Shown: positions 6,583 through 9,899 of the stretch, in pieces
Layout of the letters: each line of letters starts with the position of its first letter
Numbering within the stretch: the first letter of the stretch is position 1
Program-made: the position numbers and the translations under genes
From: Candidatus Wallbacteria bacterium
GTDB taxonomy: Bacteria > Muiribacteriota > JAQTZZ01
Assembly (NCBI GenBank): GCA_028687545.1
Contig: JAQTZZ010000083.1
Coordinates: 1 to 9,899, forward strand
DNA: 9,899 nucleotides
Reading direction: 5' to 3'
Notes under the pieces: model-generated
What the model was told of the DNA's origin: nothing
The model's database searches: none
Seen by the model: only the letters and a program-made list of their open reading frames with translations

Positions 6583-8052
6583 TTAAGGCTGCAGAGGTTC
6601 AAATCTGATTTCAAACCTGTTTTCCAGAGCAGGAGTAGGATGTGGGTTTTTCTTAAAATAGGAGAGTATCAATTCCCTGATGCCTGTGCCTGCCAATGGG
6701 TTTTCAAGCTGCTTCCTGTTTTTGAAAACAGTGAATCCGTCGCCGCCGCCTGCGAGGTAGTCAGGAACAGCCACCAGATATTGCTGCTTATCGTTCAGCG
6801 TTTTACCGTCTTTCATGATTTCCAGATCAGTGATTTCTCCATTTTTCAGCACTGCCCTGTAAGAAATACCGGAAATGACGTCGAATCTGCTCTGAAGGGA
6901 ATCCTCTGTCGCACCTGACAATCCCTGTCTGATCATTTCAAGGATTGCTTTTTTGTCCAGAAGATAGAAGACAACATTGTTATTGAAGGGAAGTGTGTTG
7001 TAAAGATCCTCTCCGGTGATTTTACCCTGAGGCAGGCCTTTCCGGACCCCTCCGGCATTGATCAGCGCTATGTCAGCGCCGGTTTCCTTTCTGAGGGCAT
7101 CAGAGAGCAGGTTGCCGATTTTGGCTTCACCAGAACCGTTGCCTTTGATCGGAAGCGGTTCGTCGAGCGCGGCGATCGGCTGGCCGAGTGATTCCTTCAG
7201 CCTGGCCCTGTATTCTTCAGCGATCGATTTGATAAAGGGATCTTCCGTAAGATATGGTTTGACTTCAATCAATCCGCCATTGATGGATTTGCAGTCTTCG
7301 ATTCTGATCCGCAGAAATCCGAAATATCTGCCCTGAGCCCCGGCCTGGACAATCGCAGTTTTTCCGATCCTGAACGGTTTTTCCAGCACTGTGTGGGAAT
7401 GGCCTCCGATGATCAGGTCAAGCTGGGGAAATCTCATGGCTAATTCCTGGTCCTTGTCAAACCCGAGATGAGAAATGACAATAATGAAGTCTGCCTTCTT
7501 TTTTTTGAATTCCTTGAGAATTGTAGAAGTTTCTTTGAGAGTGGCCAGGAATTGAAAATCGCAGACAGCCTTGAGATTGGATATGGATGCCGTGCTTTCT
7601 GTAGTCAGAGCCATGATGCCGATTTTTTTTGTGCCGATTGTCATTACAATGGACCTGGTAAAGGACACACCTCCTCTGGACACCACATTGCTGGAAAGAA
7701 AGGGGAGACTGTACTTTGCGTTCAATTCCTGCAATCCGGGAGAAGGATAATCGAACTCATGGTTGCCGAAAGTGAGGAAAGTGAAGGGCATCGATGCATA
7801 AATCCTGGCTACCGACTCGCCCTGGAAGAAATTCGCGTAAACAGAACCTGAAAGAAAGTCACCGGTGTCGAATAACAGGCATGGATTATGGCGCAGACTG
7901 ATACTTTTGTACAGGGTTTCGATCCTGGCTATCTGGCAGCCTTCGTCTTTGTATAGATATCCGTGAAAATCGTTGATATGGCAGATGTAAAAGGTTTCCG
8001 CCTGCAAAGAAAATGCTGAAAGTAAAGTTAGGGTGAAAATCAATTTTATCAT
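6583..8052 (-). CDS. Exported 5'-nucleotidase / UshA-like metallophosphoesterase
   Basis: The 489-residue protein has the usual bipartite layout. A calcineurin-like metallophosphoesterase domain (about 20-255) carries the two-metal ligands Asp28/His30 (NDFH), Asp62 (FDTGDF), Asn97-His98 (GNHEFD), His195 (ISHLG) and His218/His220 (GGHSHT). The 5'-nucleotidase C-terminal domain (about 285-475) carries INAGGVR (331-337, substrate-binding Arg337), FDVISG (390-395) and PDYLAGGGDGF (430-440). It should hydrolyse phosphate from nucleotides or related esters outside the cytoplasm for nucleoside and phosphate salvage. Residues 1-18 form a signal peptide (MIKLIFTLTLLSAFSLQA, cleavage before ETF). ATG 8050-8052 is the only in-frame start. 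Its ribosome site is poor: GGGAG is 12 nt away and CGGAA directly abuts the ATG. The gene has its own upstream region after the terminator of the preceding gene. Family and fold are clear; exact substrate (AMP, UDP-sugar, cyclic nucleotide) is not. Confidence 0.93.
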   Translation of the reverse strand: MIKLIFTLTLLSAFSLQAETFYICHINDFHGYLYKDEGCQIARIETLYKSISLRHNPCLLFDTGDFLSGSVYANFFQGESVARIYASMPFTFLTFGNHEFDYPSPGLQELNAKYSLPFLSSNVVSRGGVSFTRSIVMTIGTKKIGIMALTTESTASISNLKAVCDFQFLATLKETSTILKEFKKKKADFIIVISHLGFDKDQELAMRFPQLDLIIGGHSHTVLEKPFRIGKTAIVQAGAQGRYFGFLRIRIEDCKSINGGLIEVKPYLTEDPFIKSIAEEYRARLKESLGQPIAALDEPLPIKGNGSGEAKIGNLLSDALRKETGADIALINAGGVRKGLPQGKITGEDLYNTLPFNNNVVFYLLDKKAILEMIRQGLSGATEDSLQSRFDVISGISYRAVLKNGEITDLEIMKDGKTLNDKQQYLVAVPDYLAGGGDGFTVFKNRKQLENPLAGTGIRELILSYFKKNPHPTPALENRFEIRFEPLQP

Positions 8053-8097
8053 TTCCGAATATGTCTCCCTGATTAAAGTTTTTCCATTTTTCCATCC

Positions 8098-8130
8098 ATT
8101 ATTCCCAGCAAGTAGTGACTGGAAGTGTCA
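8098..8130 (-). promoter_or_regulatory. Candidate promoter of the nucleotidase gene
   Basis: On the minus strand TGACACTTCC (8121-8130) resembles the third unit of the triple operator (TGAAACTTCA) and is followed after 17 nt by AATAAT (8098-8103). The two upstream units are degenerate: a GTGGCGGAA stretch is visible about 20 bp further up but not in exact phase. The preceding base makes a perfect TTGACA, but 22 bp from the -10 box is too far for a normal sigma-70 pair. It is a possible weaker fourth member of the regulon. Confidence 0.3.
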
Positions 8131-8195
8131 AGCTCTTAATTCCGCCACATTTTACTTATTCTGCAGCCAGCAGGCTCTGTTACTTTACTGGTTTT

Positions 8196-8224
8196 AAAAA
8201 GCCCCGGGTTGGGTTACCCGGGGC
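8196..8224 (-). terminator. Rho-independent terminator after the duplicated-domain protein gene
   Basis: On the minus strand a 9-bp perfect GC-rich stem GCCCCGGGT / ACCCGGGGC (arms 8216-8224 and 8201-8209) with a 6-nt loop is followed by TTTTT (8196-8200). It lies 27 nt after the stop of the 8252-9001 gene and separates it from the nucleotidase gene, which therefore needs its own promoter. Confidence 0.93.
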
Positions 8225-8251
8225 AAATGAGGAGAGTATTAAGTTATGCTG

Positions 8252-9001
8252 TTAGTTTTTGAGAGATTCTCCTTCCCAGAGGCGGTTGGAAAGGCCGGAT
8301 TCCAGGTTTGAATCATTGGATCTCATATCTATCGCTGCGAAGATACCTTCAGGCGCGATGTTTTCTACAGCCACAGCTGAACATTCGGCCGTTATCTGCA
8401 GGTTATCTCCTGTCACCTCGGGCCAGACCATTTTGAGGATATTTCTTACATTATCAATCGCCATGTTTTTCATCTCTTCAGCCATAGCTTTAGCTTCTGT
8501 AGAAGTCTTGAAGGTTGTGACAGTGTAATAGGTAATCTTGAAACTTACCTCTGAACTTCTGTCATACGATTCTTCAAGGTCAGTGCCTGAGGGCTTGGCT
8601 GTCACTGCGATGACCCCGAAAAATCTGCACTCACTGGTATCGTCGCCATTGGTTCCGTCCTCGACGCGGAATTCCACTTTCAGATCCAGCTTGTCTTCCG
8701 GCACGTCCGGCCAGACAGACTCTGCGTTTTTAATTGCATTTTCCTTGGCCTCTGTTTCCATTTTCTCGGCTGCAGCCATGGCTTCGCTGCTGTCCGAGTA
8801 TGACTTCTCAGTGTATTCCTTTACTGTGACTGCCTCATGAGTGCTTGTCGTTGCTCCAGCCACAGGTTTCACAGTCACAATCACCAGTCCGCGATACTGC
8901 CCGATAACTTCTCCTGTGTCTGCAGCCCATACGCTGGCAGTCCAGGCCAGTACCAAAAATACCCCAGTCATCCATGCAAGTTTCATCGTTTTTTTCTTCA
9001 T
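8252..9001 (-). CDS. Secreted protein of unknown function with a tandemly duplicated domain
   Basis: The 249-residue product starts with a clear signal peptide (MKKKTMKLAWMTGVFLVLAW, cleavage after about residue 26, SVWA-ADTG). The rest contains two copies of one domain of about 80 residues. Copy 1 (37-114) starts GLVIVTVKP and copy 2 (127-213) starts GVIAVTAKP. Each continues with a strand, a charged Ala-rich helix (SSEAMAAAEKMETEA versus STEAKAMAEEMKNMA), the signature VWP-x-V (96-100 and 192-196) and a D-x-L strand. A third start, GIFAAIDMR (219-227), breaks off after about 30 residues, possibly a truncated third copy. I recognise no family; a beta-alpha-beta envelope protein is likely. 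ATG 8999-9001 is supported by AGGAGG (9007-9012) 5 nt upstream. It forms its own transcription unit, with the triple operator upstream and a strong terminator downstream. Confidence 0.85.
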   Translation of the reverse strand: MKKKTMKLAWMTGVFLVLAWTASVWAADTGEVIGQYRGLVIVTVKPVAGATTSTHEAVTVKEYTEKSYSDSSEAMAAAEKMETEAKENAIKNAESVWPDVPEDKLDLKVEFRVEDGTNGDDTSECRFFGVIAVTAKPSGTDLEESYDRSSEVSFKITYYTVTTFKTSTEAKAMAEEMKNMAIDNVRNILKMVWPEVTGDNLQITAECSAVAVENIAPEGIFAAIDMRSNDSNLESGLSNRLWEGESLKN

Positions 9002-9039
9002 ACTTTCCTCCTTGATACTTCTTTTCTGAATTTAATGCT

Positions 9040-9049
9040 TACTCCGCAC
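9040..9049 (-). promoter_or_regulatory. Leader element GTGCGGAGTA, copy 2
   Basis: This is identical to the 10-mer at 2625-2634 and is placed similarly: 39 nt upstream of its ATG (44 nt for copy 1) and downstream of the -10 box. AAGCATT lies next to it here, as it does at copy 1, but on the other side of the 10-mer. Confidence 0.35.
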
Positions 9050-9071
9050 GCGTCCATACTTTGATAATTTA

Positions 9072-9125
9072 ATTATGCATGGTGCGAAAACACTATCCAG
9101 TTTCATTCCGCTTCAACCAGCTTCA
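9072..9125 (-). promoter_or_regulatory. Promoter and triple 10-bp operator of the duplicated-domain protein gene
   Basis: This is the clearest copy. On the minus strand it has TGAAGCTGGT (9116-9125), TGAAGCGGAA (9106-9115) and TGAAACTGGA (9096-9105), then 18 nt, then CATAAT (9072-9077). A TTCGCA motif lies between the repeats and the -10 box here (9083-9088) and at the prepilin promoter (2668-2673), 43 bp from GTGCGGAGTA in both. The leader would be about 64 nt. The 10-bp phasing places the units on one helix face, as in PhoB/OmpR-type boxes. Confidence 0.6.
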
Positions 9126-9173
9126 GTTTTCAAGGTATTTAAAAGGGTGACAACTATGTGTGCGGACAAAAAT

Positions 9174-9899
9174 TCACTTCAGGTACCGCTGCATGCCTGA
9201 GGGAACATACCATTTTTCCACATTAGTGAAAACCCAGCGGCCGGGTTCGATATTGTGGAAACGCTTATGCACAACCCAGATATCCTCGTAACTTTCCAGA
9301 AATGTGACAGGCTGATCTTCACAAATTAACCTGTGTATCCTGCGGTAAATTTTCTGTCTTTTACTCAGATCTATGGTTACTCTGCCCTCTTCGAACAGTC
9401 TGTCCACTTCTGAATTCTGATAGGAAGAAAAATTAGATCCCCGCACGTCTGATTCAGGGATATTTTTAGATTCCCAGATCAGAGAGTAATCATCCGGATC
9501 CTGAAGTCCATCCCAATACATGAGTCCTGCATCAAAATCGCGTTTCTGCATTTTGTACAGTAAATCAGTCAGGGGTAAAGATTCGTTTTTTACCTTCAGG
9601 CCGATCTCCTCCCAGCATTTTTTCACCAGAGCCGCAGTCAGTAAGTTTGTGACAGAAACTGCATAAGAAAATACTATTTCCCGGGTTTCAGGCCAGCCTG
9701 CTTCCAGCAGAAGCCTTTTAGCTCCGGCCGGATCATAGGGCAGTGGCTTCACTGTTGCATCATAGGCCCAGCTGGTTTTGGAAAAGGGACCTGCATGGAC
9801 TGATCCGAATCCGTGATCTACTTCCCTGACAAGCTGCTCCCTGTCAATTGCCATGGCCAGGGCCTGCCTGACCCCCAGATCCTTAAACTCAGTTTGGGT
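9174..9899 (-). CDS. Partial peptide/nickel-type ABC transporter solute-binding protein (SBP_bac_5), C-terminal part
   Basis: The frame is open through the right edge: 15 codons before the ATG at 9852-9854 read TQTEFKDLGVRQALA, which joins MAIDREQLV to form the family signature for this region (FKD-x-x-VRQALAMAIDRE). About 242 residues are visible, roughly the last 45% of a protein of the usual 500-550 residues. Further family features are YDPAGAKRLLLEAGWP, LYKMQKRDFDAGLMYW, DPDDYSLIW and RQKIYRRIHRLICEDQPVTFL. Such proteins capture oligopeptides, dipeptides or similar solutes outside the membrane and deliver them to an ABC permease. The start and signal peptide are outside the window. No permease or ATPase gene follows; the next gene downstream has its own promoter. 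No clear terminator follows the stop at 9174. The family is certain; the substrate is not. Confidence 0.93.
   Translation of the reverse strand, partial: TQTEFKDLGVRQALAMAIDREQLVREVDHGFGSVHAGPFSKTSWAYDATVKPLPYDPAGAKRLLLEAGWPETREIVFSYAVSVTNLLTAALVKKCWEEIGLKVKNESLPLTDLLYKMQKRDFDAGLMYWDGLQDPDDYSLIWESKNIPESDVRGSNFSSYQNSEVDRLFEEGRVTIDLSKRQKIYRRIHRLICEDQPVTFLESYEDIWVVHKRFHNIEPGRWVFTNVEKWYVPSGMQRYLK

Noticed and set aside
7468-7851. 127-codon plus-strand ORF antisense to the nucleotidase
   Set aside because: It lies opposite catalytic motifs of a clear nucleotidase and has no supporting start signal.
7886-8095. Overlapping 69-codon ORF starting upstream of the nucleotidase
   Set aside because: The frame differs from the nucleotidase and it mostly overlaps its signal-peptide region; a leader-peptide role cannot be supported from sequence.
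1-9899. CRISPR arrays, tRNA or rRNA genes, insertion sequences
   Set aside because: Reading both strands I found no regularly spaced long repeats, cloverleaf-like segments, transposase genes or terminal inverted repeats.

Overview
The window looks like a piece of a Gram-negative-type bacterial chromosome, close to 50% GC by eye. It has six main protein genes plus a partial ORF at the left edge. Most products are exported or membrane-anchored: a prepilin-like protein, a papain-family protease, a one-pass Ser/Thr kinase with an external sensor region, a UshA-like nucleotidase, a secreted two-repeat protein and a peptide-binding ABC transporter protein. Signal peptides, Shine-Dalgarno sites and rho-independent terminators are typically bacterial. 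The mix of large PilX-like proteins, eukaryote-like kinases and secreted C1 proteases recalls deep-branching environmental phyla (Planctomycetota, Lentisphaerota, Riflebacteria or Wallbacteria-like). That placement is inference; no marker gene is present. I see no RNA gene, insertion sequence, CRISPR array or integration site.

Layout. 3-326 (+) is the 3' part of an unrecognised ORF, closed by a strong terminator at 350-383. 410-2581 (-) encodes a 723-residue PilX-like prepilin. Divergent from it, 2825-3727 (+) encodes a secreted C1A cysteine protease. Convergent with the protease, 3798-6332 (-) encodes an 844-residue transmembrane Ser/Thr kinase. 6472-6582 (-) is a decayed second copy of the last 37 codons of the kinase gene, lying in frame directly after the stop codon of the 5'-nucleotidase-like gene 6583-8052 (-). 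8252-9001 (-) encodes a secreted protein with a duplicated domain and ends at a textbook terminator. 9174-9899 (-) is the C-terminal part of an SBP_bac_5 solute-binding protein that runs off the right edge.

The most interesting signal is regulatory. Three promoters, for the prepilin-like gene, the divergent protease and the duplicated-domain protein, carry the same operator-like block: three tandem 10-bp units (consensus TGAAGCNGRW, the third unit TGAAAC-type). An xATAAT -10 box follows 18-19 bp downstream in each case, with no good -35 box. This resembles activator-dependent promoters with helically phased direct repeats and suggests a small regulon of cell-surface or secreted products. Two of the three also share GTGCGGAGTA in the predicted 5' leader. 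By contrast, the kinase gene has a perfect TTGACA box, a -10 placed so that transcription would begin at its ATG, and no Shine-Dalgarno site, so it may be made from a leaderless mRNA. These genes do not form one operon. At most, three of them share a control signal, and the kinase is a plausible but unproven upstream sensor.
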